A stretch of 64,000 bases of DNA from Schistocephalus solidus (GCA_017591395.1 WEDG01007142.1:185468-249467), one strand, 5' to 3'; positions 47,197 to 57,669 are shown, counted from the stretch's first letter. The notes: generated by a model from the sequence alone, not told the origin. Numbers and translations: made by a program.

Positions 47197-47347
47197 CGGC
47201 CGCTTATGTTTTAATGACCATGTAGAATCTCACTATCTTGCCAAACCCCCCTTACAAGGCAAACAACAGTTGTAAATATTAACACCTCCAACATCACTGC
47301 AATTACCTCTGTCCCCATCCCACATCTATGACCATTAAGTTTACCGT
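47197..47347 (+). repeat. PLE terminal-repeat fragment, left piece
   Basis: Matches the 43935-44095 region of the plus-strand PLE up to TTTACCGTCTGCAG. At that point a CR1-like element begins; the matching remainder resumes near 50113. It probably belonged to the PLE truncated at 45748. Confidence 0.55.
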
Positions 47348-48633
47348 CTGCAGATACAGGATCTCATTCTCATAACGGAATTCTACAAAGCCAGCGAGAA
47401 GAAAGATGTCCTCATTGTTGGGGATTTTAAGGCTCCTGATTTTGACTGGAAAACATGGACTGCGCAGGGAGTGCCAGATAACTTCAACCACAAACTACTA
47501 CAATGGGCAACAGACAAACTTCTCTCTCAGTGCCTTGCCGGTGCTAACCAAATATAAATTCTAAATAAATAAATAAAGTACGTCACGTTTGGAACACAGA
47601 CGAGAGAAGGACGATAGTCAAACTGTCTCGACCTGATTTTTACCTGAGACGAGGAAAATGTGTTAGACCTACAGGATCGACCGCCATTAGCGTCAAGTGA
47701 TCACATTATGATTTGCTTCGAGTACTCACTGTTTTCCAAACCAAATTTACGCGATACTTGGGTAAGTAACATTTGGAAGGGCGACTACTCACTTATGAGA
47801 ACACAACTGTCAGAGATATCCTGGGAAACAGAACTACATGGAGAAACCAATAAAGATTGGATGACATTGAGTTTAATATTGAAAAGGATTGTTCACCTCA
47901 ACTGTCCTCTCAGGAGAAAGACAACCACAAACCGCCCAAAGTGGATAAACTCAAACTTGCAGGCCTCTTTCAAAAAAAATAAATCGCTTCTGGAGGCGTT
48001 ACAGACAAACCGGCTCCGATGCTCACTCACGGGAATATAAGCAGCAACGCAACGTTTGTAAATGTGAGGCTACTAAGCTGCGAAGAAAGTTTGAACAAAA
48101 AATATTGCAAAAATCGTTGGAACACCCCAAAATGCTATATAGCTACATACAGAGTACAAAGAAAACTCAGTAAATGATTACTGCCCTTATGTCTGTAGAC
48201 GAAACACTGGGGACCGACGACCAGGTTAAATCATCCCTTCTCTCCGATTTCTTTCAGACTGTCTTCACCCGAGAGCCTAATACGTTTGCTGCTATTCAAC
48301 CTGTTTGTCAACAAATGTTTACCACTCCTTTCCCTTCCTCCTCCACCTCCTCCTCCTAGACCTAGACTTTTCACCGACCATATTTAGTACCGAATTACTC
48401 CATATAAAACCTGCCAAGTCGCCTAGGCCGGATATAATTCCTGCATTAGCACTTAGAGAATATGCTAACGAACTGTGTGTACCACTGTCTATCATATTCC
48501 AAAAGTCCTTTGAAGAAAATAAACTCACGGAAGAATGGAAGTGCGCATTTATCGCCCCGATCTATAAAAGAGGTTCACAACTCGACTGTGAAAATTACCG
48601 CCCTGTCAGTTTAACTTGCATAGCATTTAAATA
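47348..48633 (+). pseudogene. CR1-like endonuclease C-part and linker, broken
   Basis: Frames: LITEFYKASEKKDVLIVGDF with KAPDFDW (catalytic G-D-F-N become G-D-F-K), FNHKLLQWATDKLLSQCL, a tract of TAAATAAA, FGTQTRE, then ENVLDLQDRPPLASSDHIMI with the catalytic S-D-H (47640-47710). The linker follows in 47660-48040 (PLRRKTTTNRPKWINSNLQA) and the start of the RT in 48305-48634 (RPDIIPALALREYANELCVP, EWKCAFIAPIYKRGSQLDCE, NYRPVSLTCIA). Several frameshifts separate these. Confidence 0.7.
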
Positions 48634-49890
48634 ATGGAGCGTATTACCAAGAGGCATTTAATGCGCCATCTGGAAAACAACCAAATCCTATGCGATGCCC
48701 AACACGCCCTCCGTCCAAGACGTTCCTGTTTCACGAGTGCCCTTCAGTCGCACGAGAAATGGACAAAGGCCACAGATAAGTGTCATGAAGTAGATGTTGT
48801 ATTTTTTTACTTCAAAAAGGCCTTTGATAGTGTACCACACGGGCTTCTTTTACAGAAGATTTGGAACGTATGAATTCAAGGAAAACTTTTCAATTCGATC
48901 AAGAGTTTCTTGTCTTACAGAGTACAGAGTGTTGTTGTTGGAAACTCTAGCTCAGAATGGGCAAAAGCAGAAAGTGGTGTTCCACAGGGTTCTGTTTTGG
49001 GCCCCCTACTCTTCCTAATCTACGTGAACGACTGTCTCAGTGACCTAGATTATGAAGCTGTCATGTTTGCAGATGACATTAAAATATGGACTGAAGTCAG
49101 CTGCGCTGATGACGCAAAAGGGTTACAATCGAATATCGACAAACTAAGTGCCTGGTCGGCTAGGTGGCTTCTTAAGTTTAATGTATTCAAGTGCGTGATC
49201 CTACACATAAGCACCGGTCGAAAATTATCACTGAAACACCAGTACTTTATTAATGGCACTGCATTAAAAAAGGTAGAAACAAACAAAGATCTGGGCATGT
49301 GGACAACTGCGAATTTGATGCCCTCAGAAAACTGTAAGAAAGCAGTCCAGAAGGCAACATGTACACTACATTGGATCAGACGTGCGTTTAAAATATTCCC
49401 CCCTGATATCTTCGGAAAAGTCTATGGCATCTTTGTGAGACCGCATTTAGATTACGGAATACCAGCCTGGATACCATGGATGAAGAAAGATGTTGACCTC
49501 CTCAAACAGGTGCAACGTAGAGCAACAAAGATGGTTGACGGTCTTAAGACTTTACCTTACCAAGACAGATTGAAAAAGCTTGACTTATTTCCTCTTTCCT
49601 ACAGGCACTTACGGTGTAGCTTGCTCTGGACATTCAGGATTATCCAGGGCCATGATTCCTCTCTGAGATCGGAGGATTTCTTCGATTTTGCCTGCACAAC
49701 TCATCTGCGTGATCATCCTTACAAGGTCAATAGCGAACGCGTGCGATTGAACCTCAGAAAGTTTTGTTTCAGCCAACGAGTGGTACGACCTTGGAACTCG
49801 TTACCAAGCGAGACGGTTACCTCTGACAGTATTATTGATTTTAAAAGAAGGCATGATGGCATTATATTTGACAAAAGACGACTGTCATAA
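48634..49890 (+). CDS. CR1-like reverse transcriptase, long frame
   Basis: The frame 48634-48873 carries MERITKRHLMRHLENNQILC and DVVFFYFKKAFDSVPHGLLL. After a frameshift near 48870, the 326-codon frame 48910-49890 carries SGVPQGSVLGPLLFLIYVND, YEAVMFADDIKIWTEVSC with an intact FADD, LSAWSARWLLKFNVFKC, the thumb region KVYGIFVRPHLDYGIPAW, QVQRRATKMVDGLKTLPYQD and LKKLDLFPLSYRHLRCSLLW, and a C-terminal SQRVVRPWNSLPSETV. These are all typical CR1-clade blocks. The RT would copy element RNA at the nicked target; the frameshift makes this copy inactive as one protein. Confidence 0.82.
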
Positions 49891-50112
49891 CATGATTATT
49901 TAAAACCAGCCTTTTGAAATCTCTCGGGCTCTACTTTTCTTCCACAACGTTTCGCCTATGGCTGTGAAAACGCATTTGATGTTATGTTATGCTTTGACTC
50001 AAACATTTTTAAATGTACACCATTTTATATTGACTATACACATGCAATGATAACTTTACATTAATAGGTCATCGAGGGCAATGCCTGTAACCCTTCAAAA
50101 TATACTATATAT

Positions 50113-50215
50113 AAACTTGCCATTCTCCTTCGCTTCTGACACAGGGAGCCCTTACACCCTCCTCCAACCAGCCCCAATCCAATTATGTTCCCATATATTT
50201 TGTGGCCATCTATAT
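50113..50215 (+). repeat. PLE terminal-repeat fragment, right piece
   Basis: AAACTTGCCATTCTCCTTCG and GACACAGGGAGCCC continue the PLE terminal repeat interrupted at 47347, in the order seen uninterrupted at 44090-44190. Confidence 0.55.
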
Positions 50216-50220
50216 ATATT

Positions 50221-50240
50221 AAGTCACTTTAAGTCACTTT
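50221..50240 (-). repeat. 10-bp tandem at CR1-like 3' terminus
   Basis: AAGTCACTTT is repeated twice on the plus strand, so AAAGTGACTT twice on the element strand, right after CTCAATAAAG at the 3' end of the minus-strand CR1-like copy. Short tandem repeats at the 3' end are a known trait of CR1 elements. Confidence 0.6.
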
Positions 50241-50337
50241 ATTGAGGGTAGTAGGCTTTCGCCCTTGAGCTCCCTATTCATATGCAAAAATGTCAATAGT
50301 ATAAATGATTACAGTGATATATCTGACAAATGAAAAT

Positions 50338-51783
50338 TTAGGGACATTGATATGTGTGGGCCAGGCGCAACCTGCCACTGTTTACACAATCTTCATTATA
50401 TTGACAATAGTTTCTCAGAAAATGAGTATCTAGTTTGAATTTAAATGAATCAACAGTTTCTGAAAGGACAACATCCTCAGGGAGTCCGTTCCATGCTCCA
50501 ACGACCCTCTGCGAAAAGGCGTTCCGACGGACTTCCGTGTGGACAAACTTCCTCTGCAGTTTAAAGGGATGACCCCGCAGATGTTCCGTCCCAGCCAATT
50601 CGAAGAATTCAGCAAATTCTAGGGCACAATTGCGGCCTCTGACAATCCGGTAGGTTTGGATGAGGTCACCGCGTAGTTGCCTGTAATTTAGAGGAAACAA
50701 ATCAAGTTCAACCAGTCTGGCTTCGTAAGGCAGATTACTAAGATTCTTGACCATCTTCGTAGCCCTCGCCTGCACTCGTTCCAGCTGTAGATAATCCTTC
50801 TTAAACCACGGACGCCAGGCCTGGATGGCATATTCCAAGTGAGATCGAACATATACCCCGTAGGTTTTTCGGAAGAGTTCCTTATCAATCTGCACAAACC
50901 CACGTCTGAGCGCAAATAAGACCTGTGTAGCACGTTTTGCTGCCCTTAAACACTGTGAAGATGGTTTAAGTGAGGCATGTATTAGAACACCGAGGTCCTT
51001 CTGTTCCTCAACAATTGAAGGGGGCTGCCCATTAAGAATGTATTGTAAGGAATCATCCTCCTCACTGGTCCTTCTGGTACGCAGTCTTAGGACCACACAC
51101 TTCCCAACGTTAAAATTTAAGAGCCAACGAGCAGACCAGCTGCTAAGACGGTTGAGATCCTCTTGAAGTGCGTGCCTATCGAAATCAGATCTGATGACCC
51201 TCCACAATTTAACATCATCTGCAAACATAATGGCGCTGCAATCCAGGTCGTTGCCACGGTCGTTGATGTACACTAAGAAGAGTAACGGCCCTAATACCGA
51301 GCCTTGGGGGACACCACTTAGAACCGGAGTAGGTGTTGACTTCGAGGTATCGACGCACACAGTTTGCAACCTATCTGTAAGAAAGTCTGCGATCCATGTC
51401 AGCAACATTCCTCTTATGCCGATTTCAGATAATTTGTAGATGAGACGTTTGTGTGGGACACTGTCAAACGCCTTCTTGAAATCAGTGTTTATGACGTCAA
51501 CCCTACCATTTTCGTCCAGTGCACGAGTCCACTGCTCTGTTGAGAGTAATAAGCTAGAAAGACAGGAGCGATTCTGTCTGAAGCCATGCTCGAGATCTGA
51601 GAGTAATTGGTTTTCCTCAAGGAACTTCATGGTTGTCTTCTTGATTATTGATTCCATTATTTTACAGCAAATGGAGGTTAGGCTGACAGGCCGATAATTG
51701 TTGACATTAGATCGAGCACCACTCTTGTATATGGGGTATATATTTGCTGCCTTCCATTCGGATGGCAGTTTTTCCTGATTCAA
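50338..51783 (-). CDS. CR1-like reverse transcriptase, uninterrupted 481-codon frame
   Basis: The best preserved retroelement protein here. In order: LPSEWKAANIYPIYKSGARS, NYRPVSLTSICCKIMESIIK, EHGFRQNRSCLSSLLLSTEQ, VINTDFKKAFDSVPHKRLIY (palm A), SGVPQGSVLGPLLFLVYIND (box B), CSAIMFADDVKLWRV with intact FADD, LSSWSARWLLNFNVGKCVVL, KDLGVLIHASLKPSSQC, the thumb KTYGVYVRSHLEYAIQAWRP, RATKMVKNLSNLPYEARLVE, and the C-terminus FSQRVVGAWNGLPEDVVLSE to a stop. The 5' part, with endonuclease and RT fingers, is lost at an (AT)n tract at 51790. Downstream on the minus strand is a short 3' region with AATAAA and two 10-bp repeats. The start given is only where the frame opens; it is not a real initiation site. 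Confidence 0.87.
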   Translation of the reverse strand: MNQEKLPSEWKAANIYPIYKSGARSNVNNYRPVSLTSICCKIMESIIKKTTMKFLEENQLLSDLEHGFRQNRSCLSSLLLSTEQWTRALDENGRVDVINTDFKKAFDSVPHKRLIYKLSEIGIRGMLLTWIADFLTDRLQTVCVDTSKSTPTPVLSGVPQGSVLGPLLFLVYINDRGNDLDCSAIMFADDVKLWRVIRSDFDRHALQEDLNRLSSWSARWLLNFNVGKCVVLRLRTRRTSEEDDSLQYILNGQPPSIVEEQKDLGVLIHASLKPSSQCLRAAKRATQVLFALRRGFVQIDKELFRKTYGVYVRSHLEYAIQAWRPWFKKDYLQLERVQARATKMVKNLSNLPYEARLVELDLFPLNYRQLRGDLIQTYRIVRGRNCALEFAEFFELAGTEHLRGHPFKLQRKFVHTEVRRNAFSQRVVGAWNGLPEDVVLSETVDSFKFKLDTHFLRNYCQYNEDCVNSGRLRLAHTYQCP

Positions 51784-51788
51784 ATGAC

Positions 51789-51836
<48 letters not shown>
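51789..51836. repeat. (AT)n microsatellite
   Basis: About 24 AT units. It separates two CR1-like copies of one subfamily in head-to-head orientation: 51783-50221 to the left and 51845-54416 to the right. Confidence 0.95.
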
Positions 51837-51840
<4 letters not shown>

Positions 51841-51844
51841 TCAC

Positions 51845-54416
51845 TGCTTCATTTGGTCATGGAATTAGCAAGTCATCAATAGGTGCTTATTGCTAGAGAT
51901 TTCAATGCACCTACAGTAGACTGAAAACATCTGACATTTAAGGGTGCACTAACTTCATACGGCAGCAAGCTAATGGATCTAACTCTCGACCAACCTCTGG
52001 CACTGAAGGTAAACATAACAACGAGATTAAGAGAGAACCAGAGAGCCAATTGCCTGGACCTAGTTTTTACGAAGGACTTCTCTAACGTTGATTAAGTGTA
52101 TTCTATAGCATGCCTAGGTATGAGTGAACATAGTTCGCTGCTGTGGGATTACTCACTTTATGCTCAGCACCAGAAGAGAAAGGAAGGCAAGCGAAATATA
52201 TGGAAGACTGATTTTAAGGCGATGAAGAAATGTTAATCCGGAGGATGACTGGCGATCGCTTAAGATGGTTTCGTTCAATCTGATTGAACGCTTACGTCCA
52301 TTGTGGGTGCAAAATAGACTATTCGCCCTGCCTGGTTAACAAGAGAACTTAACAGACAGTTTTAAAAAATGGAAGGTATGCAGGAAAACTGGGTCAGCAA
52401 AACATCTCAAGGAATTTCGTCACCAACGAAATGCTGTCAAAAAAATGATCCGTCAGGCAAGGAATTAATCAAGAATTATCCAGCACGCAGAAAATAAGCC
52501 TAAAATTTTGTTCCATTATATCGATAGTCGATTCAAAAACAAGGACCCAGTCGCAGTGCTTATGACTGGGTATGGGATAGAAGTCGTTGAAAACGGTGAT
52601 AAAGCCGAGCACTTGGGTTGGTTCATTGCCTTGGTATTCACTAAAGAACCTGAACTTCAGCTTGACCATGTTAAGAGTGCTGTTATAAACGCTGGTCCAG
52701 TGCTTGAATGTATACACTTCCCGGCACCTCTCGTGGAACGAGAACTGCAAAATCTCAAAGAAGCCAAGTCATCTGGTCCGCACGATTAATCGGAAAATTT
52801 ATTGAAAGAACTGACTGGAGAATTCTCCAAACCACTAGCGCATTTATTCAATTCATCATTTGAATCAGGGAAACTGCCATCCGAATGGAATGCAGCAAAT
52901 ATATACCCCATATACAAGAGTGGGGCTCGATCTTATGTGAAAAATTATTGGCATGTCAGCCTTAACTCCGTTTGCTGTAAAATAATGGAATCAATAATTA
53001 AGAAGGCGACCATGAAATTCCTGGAAGAAAACCGATTACTCTCAGAGCTCCAGCATGGTTTCAGACAGAATCAATCTTGTCTTTCCAGTTTATTGCTCTT
53101 GACAGAGCAGAAGACTCGCGTAATGGACAATAATGGTAGGTTTGACCTTATCTACACTGATTTTAAGAAAGCGTTTGACAGTGTCGTACGCAAACTTCTA
53201 ATCTATAAATTATCTGAAATTGGAATAAGAGGAATGCGGCTGACATGGATCGCAGATTTTCTTACAGGAAGATTGCAAAGTCTGTGCATCGATACTTCGA
53301 GGTAAAAACCTACTCCGGTTCTTAATGGTGTCGACAAAACTCCGTATTGGAGCCGGTACTCTTCTCAGTATACATCAACGACTGTGTCGATGACCTGGGT
53401 TGCAGTGTAGTCATGTTTGCAGAGGATGTTTAATTGTGGAGGGCCATCAGATCTGATGCCGATAGGCACGCACTTCAAGATAGTCTCAACCGTCTTAGCA
53501 TCTGGTCTGCTCGTTGGGTCTTCAAATTTAACGTTGGGAAGAATGTGGTCCTAAGACTCCTTACCAGAAGAACCAGTGTGGAGGATTATTCCTACCAATA
53601 CCTTCTCGATGGGCAGCGCCTTTCAATTGTCTAGGAGCAGAAGGACCTCGGCGTTCTAATAAACTCCTCATTCTGCACTCACACACAGTGTTAAAAGGCA
53701 GCTTAACGCGTGACACAGGTCTTGTTGGCGCTCAGACGTGGATTTGTGCAGATTGATAGGAAAATATTTGGAACAACCTACGGGAAAGTTTTTCGATCTC
53801 ACTTGAAGTATGCCGTCCAGGCCTGGAGTCCGTTGCTTTAAAAGAATTATATATAGTCGTAACGAGTACAGGCGAGTGCTACGAAGATGGTCAAGAATCT
53901 TAGGCATCTGCTTACTTAGACAGACTGGGTGAACTTTATTTGTTTCCTCTCAATTACAGGCAAATACGCGGTGACCTCATCCAAACCTAGCAAATTTTCA
54001 GAGGCCGCAAGTGTGCCCTGGAGTTTACTGAATTCTTTGAATTGGCTGGAACGGAACAGCTGAGAGTTCATCCCTTTAAACTGCAGAGGAATTTGGTCCA
54101 TACGGATGTCCATCGGAACGCCTTTTCGCAGGGGGTCTATAAAGTATGGAACGGACTCCCTGACGAGCTGGTACTTTCAGGAACTGCAGACGAATTTAAA
54201 TGCAAACAAGATACTCATTTACTGAGAAACTATTGTACACATAATGAAGTTTCTGTCAGTAGCGGCAGCTTGCGCCTCGCCCACACATACGAAGACCTTA
54301 CACTTTCATTGTGAGATTTATTGCTGTAAAAATTCATTCTATTGACATTTTTGACTATGAATAGGGAGCTCAAGAGCGAAAGCCTAATTACATCAATAAA
54401 TATACATATTGTTACT
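51845..54416 (+). pseudogene. CR1-like element, endonuclease part and RT, decayed
   Basis: Plus-strand copy. Endonuclease end: VIARDFNAPTVD (near 51890; G-D-F-N become R-D-F-N), RENQRANCLDLVFTKDFSNV, and LGMSEHSSLL. Linker near 52200-52500. RT: FNSSFESGKLPSEWNAANIY, IMESIIKKATMKFLEENRLL, FDLIYTDFKKAFDSVVRKLL (52802-53305), then breaks. At about 53411-53440 the box reads V-M-F-A-E-D-V-stop, so FADD is lost. C-terminal part: EFFELAGTEQLRVHPFKLQ, FSQGVYKVWNGLPDELVL (54042-54314). The 3' region ends near 54416 with GGGAGCTCAAGAGCGAAAGC, as in the minus-strand copy at 50221-51783. Confidence 0.78.
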
Positions 54417-54423
54417 TAGTTGT

Positions 54424-54556
54424 GTGTCCTTAGGATTCCGTACCCAAAGGACCAGTGAGGATGGATAATTCCTACCAATACCTTCTCGATGGCTAGCCCC
54501 TTTTAATTGTCTAGGAACAAGACGACCTCGAGGTTCTTATAACCCACCACTCTAAC
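54424..54556 (+). pseudogene. CR1-like RT fragment, left part of split copy
   Basis: Matches 53556-53680 of the previous copy (AATTCCTACCAATACCTTCTCGATGG, given here in part as CCTACCAATACCTTCTCGAT). It stops where an unrelated non-LTR 3' end begins; the matching remainder resumes at 55683. Confidence 0.65.
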
Positions 54557-55682
54557 TAATTTAAAAGTTAGCGAACGTTACATTTCTGTGGGTTAGAAGA
54601 TTCAAAGCCGGTCTCGGCTTCCTGTTTCACGTTCACTCTAGTCCAAATCTCAAATGAATTGACGCTCTCACTCTGATAGATTGACCCTATGCCACTCGTT
54701 ATTCCTCCGTCATCATTTCACCCCCACTTAGCTCCAACATTAACCTTTCTCGTTTTTTTGCCTCCAAATATGCTTTCATCTGGAATAATATTCCACGCGA
54801 ACTTCAGTTGTCGTCTACATTAGTGGTTTTAAAAACCAAATAACGCAATAATTTTACTTTGGAAGATATAAAGTCCTTAATTTCAGTTTCCTTACAAAAC
54901 TCACAACCTTTGAGTTTGAAAAGGGTCCTCCTGTATTTGAGGCCGTTCCCTTGATATTACATTGGTTTCTAAATATTTTTCTTTATCCTCTGCAGATTCA
55001 ATCCTCGCATTAAATTTTTCGTCACCTCCTTTTCAACTTTTATCGCTTACTCTTGACCACCTTGATACTTTCCTCCGATTTTGCAACCTTGCTGATGGTC
55101 TCCGCGATCTGTTGATAATCGTGGCGGGTTCTGATGTTTTCACAAACCTTGTTGGTGGACTTTGCAGTCAGAAAGGTCACATCTCGGATATGTTCTCGTG
55201 ACCGCTTTTTTCCCCTCTTCATTGCGACCCTCTTGCCTACATTGAGTTCCTCCTCTCTCACCTCCCTGATGGTTCTAAACAGTAGCTTTGGTTGTTATAT
55301 TATCTCTCACCCGACAAGGAGCGTTCTGAACCCTCATACGTTGTCAGTAACGTGACAATACTATCCCCTGGCATTGTACCAATCCCATCAGCTGTTCTTC
55401 CTCCTTGTTTTTGTTTAAATTGACGGCTAGCCGAGCTCCGCCCCCGTAGGAGTTTTTTCACTTCTTCTTTCTTTGTTCACCGTATATTCCAAAGATTGTT
55501 GACTATTGTTTTAAAAATGGCGAATCGTTCTTAATCGGATATGTCTACCATACTCCTTATTTTTGCTTTTCTTATGACTGTTAACATAGTGCAGCAATTA
55601 TCCACTTTGTATTTATTTAAACCGGGATACTAAGTTGGTAATGATGGGGCCCTCTGGGCCTCAAATAAACAATTTTTTTATT
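54557..55682 (+). mobile_element. Non-LTR 3' end inserted in CR1-like copy
   Basis: Plus-strand second copy of the element at 47196-46098, with the same RT C-terminal traces (TTTTTTTGCCTCCAAATATG near 54755) and the same 3' region through TTTGTATTTATTTAAACCG to the tail AATAAACAATTTTTTTATTT. The coding part is frameshifted. It splits a CR1-like RT copy. Confidence 0.7.
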
Positions 55683-56390
55683 TTCTAAAGGCAGCTAGAT
55701 GGGCGAGACAGGTGTTATTTGCGCTGCGACGATGATTTGTGCCTATTGATAATGAACTGTTTGGAAAAAACATACAAACAATTCGTTTGGTGCCACTCGG
55801 AGTATGCCATTAAGGCCTGCTTTACGTAGTTTAAGAAGGATTATCAACTGCTGGAAAGATTGGAGGCCAGGGCTATGAAGGTTATCAAGAATCTTGCTCA
55901 TCTGCCTTACGAAGCCAGACTGGCTGAACTTGATTTGTTTCCCTTCAATTAAAGGCAACTGTGCGGTGACCTGATTCAAACCTACCGGATTGTCCGAGTC
56001 CCTGAGCTTGCCAAGAAATTGACATGCTCTTGCATTGACTGAGATGGAATATCTGCGAAACCATCACTTTAAACTGCAGGGGACGTCTGTTTACACGGAT
56101 TTTCATATAAACGCCTTTCCTCAACAGCTCCTTAGAGCATGGAACGGACTCCTTGTTGCGGCGGTCCTTTCAGAAACCGTTAGAACATTTGAATGTTAAT
56201 AAGATACTAAATTTCTGAGAATCAACTGAACAAAAAACGAACATTTTCTAAGTGGTGTGAGTTTGCAACTAGCTTACAAATACTACTGACTTCATAGTTC
56301 TCAGAGAAACTGTCGCAACAATTATTTCTTATGTTTTTCAAAGATATGTAGGGAGTTTAAGGGTGAAAACGTTATTTCCTCTATCAAGGG
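55683..56390 (+). pseudogene. CR1-like RT fragment, right part of split copy
   Basis: Resumes at AAAGGCAGCTAGATGGGCGA, the point after the break in the left part (compare 53694 on). Traces: QVLFALRR-like, then ERLEARAMKVIKNLAHLPYE with ARLAELDLFPFN, then HHFKLQGTSV and NGLLVAAVLSETV. It ends in a decayed 3' region with GGGAGTTTAAGGGTGAAAAC. Confidence 0.65.
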
Positions 56391-56689
56391 ACTGAAAAAG
56401 ACTTACAAATCAACCATATATTTGAAAGATAAACGTAGACTCAAACAAATCTAAGAAAGGGTTCGCTAATTCTTCCTGTAATTGACCATATGTCTCACTT
56501 ATTTTTATTGTGTGTTGTCTATCAAGAGGTAAAGTACTATTGAATCCTCCCAAAGGCGTTAGACAGAGACACAAAGCAGACACCAATGCCGGTGTAAATA
56601 CCATAAATTCCCGTCCTCATCACAACCCATTGCCGCTAACGATGCAATACCGCTTGCATTATGCAGCGATATTTGCACATGCGAGGGGC

Positions 56690-57089
56690 AAAGCCGAAGA
56701 AACGTACTCAGATTTTCGGGAGACTACCGAAATTTATACGCGCCGTTTTGGACCTGATTACCTATTTCATTCGTATAAACCTAAAGATATGTGTACCTTC
56801 GGTGACTCATCAAACATGCCTTACATACTCAAATATATAGGGCATAGATACATAAAATAAAAAATCAAATAGCGACTATGCTTGAATTGCAATTTCGACA
56901 TAGTTGCTACTGGATTTTGCATGTTATGCATCTATGTCCTATATAGTTGAGCATGTTTGATGATTCCCCGAATGCACACCGACCGTAAGCGATATACTAA
57001 TGAAATAGTTGATGATGCTCAAAACGGTGCGTAAATACTTCGACAGTCTCCAGGAAAACAATTGGACATATCACGTTTTTTCCACAGCA
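56690..57089. repeat. Long spacer-free inverted repeat (foldback-like)
   Basis: The two halves are imperfect reverse complements about AATTGCAATT (56885-56894). Examples of paired segments: ATCAAACATGC with GCATGTTTGAT, GGCATAGATACATAA with TTATGCATCTATGTC, ATAGCGACTATG with CATAGTTGCTAC, and further out GCGCCGTTTTG with CAAAACGGTGC and CTATTTCATT with AATGAAATAG. I estimate arms of about 190 bp, with mismatches more frequent toward the outer ends. No protein is recognised; the 116-codon frame at 56510-56860 overlaps the left arm and is not called as a gene. Confidence 0.75.
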
Positions 57090-57353
57090 CTTCGCTGTCA
57101 CCTTGTTATTCAATTGCCACTTGGATCCAAATGTAAAGTCTGTGATTTAACCTTTAAGGTTGATCTAAACGGTGTCATACGCAAACTTCCACCTGAAACA
57201 TGCTAAAGTTTGCACTCCCATTTTCTTCGCAAAATTTAGACCTGGAAAATGGCCTTATTTAACCGTGGGAAGTCTGCGACGGATAAAAACATTTGGCCGC
57301 GCCCAATTTTCAACGAAAATCAATGCAGTGGTTGTGCGTTTACATGCTGTTAT

Positions 57354-57355
<2 letters not shown>

Positions 57356-57407
<52 letters not shown>
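57356..57407. repeat. (TA)n microsatellite
   Basis: A pure TA tract of about 25 units. Confidence 0.95.
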
Positions 57408-57411
<4 letters not shown>

Positions 57412-57454
57412 AAGACGTTATACCGTACTTCCGACATAGATATTAGCTAAAAGC

Positions 57455-57525
57455 CCAGACACGTGTTTCGCCGATGTTTCTGCTGTGTGACACAGCAACG
57501 AGGGTTCGGCTCCTCAGTGGGTCCC
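57455..57525 (-). ncRNA. Hammerhead-ribozyme-like fold
   Basis: On the minus strand: UGGG-GGA-CCCA (a short stem I hairpin), then CUGAGGA, then GCCGA ... UCGGC as stem II, then GAAAC. CUGANGA and GAAA directly flanking a perfect stem II are the hammerhead catalytic core. Stem II is extended by a second hairpin, GCUGUGU/ACACAGC. The stem III partner strand upstream of stem I is not clear: the bases before UGGG are AACGC, where the motif needs a UH cleavage site. It may be a decayed or partial ribozyme of a retroelement end. Confidence 0.4.
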
Positions 57526-57669
57526 CCAGCGTTCTCTATGCGGTTTCTGGTATATGGACTCAGAGAATAATCAAGTAAATAATTTCTGAAATTATTAAGT
57601 GCAGGACATGGAGTCAGGTGATTCGGACAGCGACTTTTTAGGGTCAGACCCGAAATTTCAATGAACATT

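Larger units (their letters stand above)
47348..50112 (+). mobile_element. CR1-like retrotransposon (partial endonuclease, RT)
   Basis: Plus-strand element starting inside the endonuclease and ending in a 3' untranslated region near 50112. It splits a PLE terminal repeat (left piece 47197-47347, right piece 50113-50215). A short TAAATAAATAAA tract at 47565 lies within the endonuclease and breaks it. Confidence 0.7.

Noticed and set aside
56510..56860. 116-codon plus-strand frame
   Set aside because: It runs into the left arm of the long palindrome and has no family resemblance; likely fortuitous.
57172..57450. Frames encoding repeated Ile-Tyr
   Set aside because: They are translations of the TA microsatellite.
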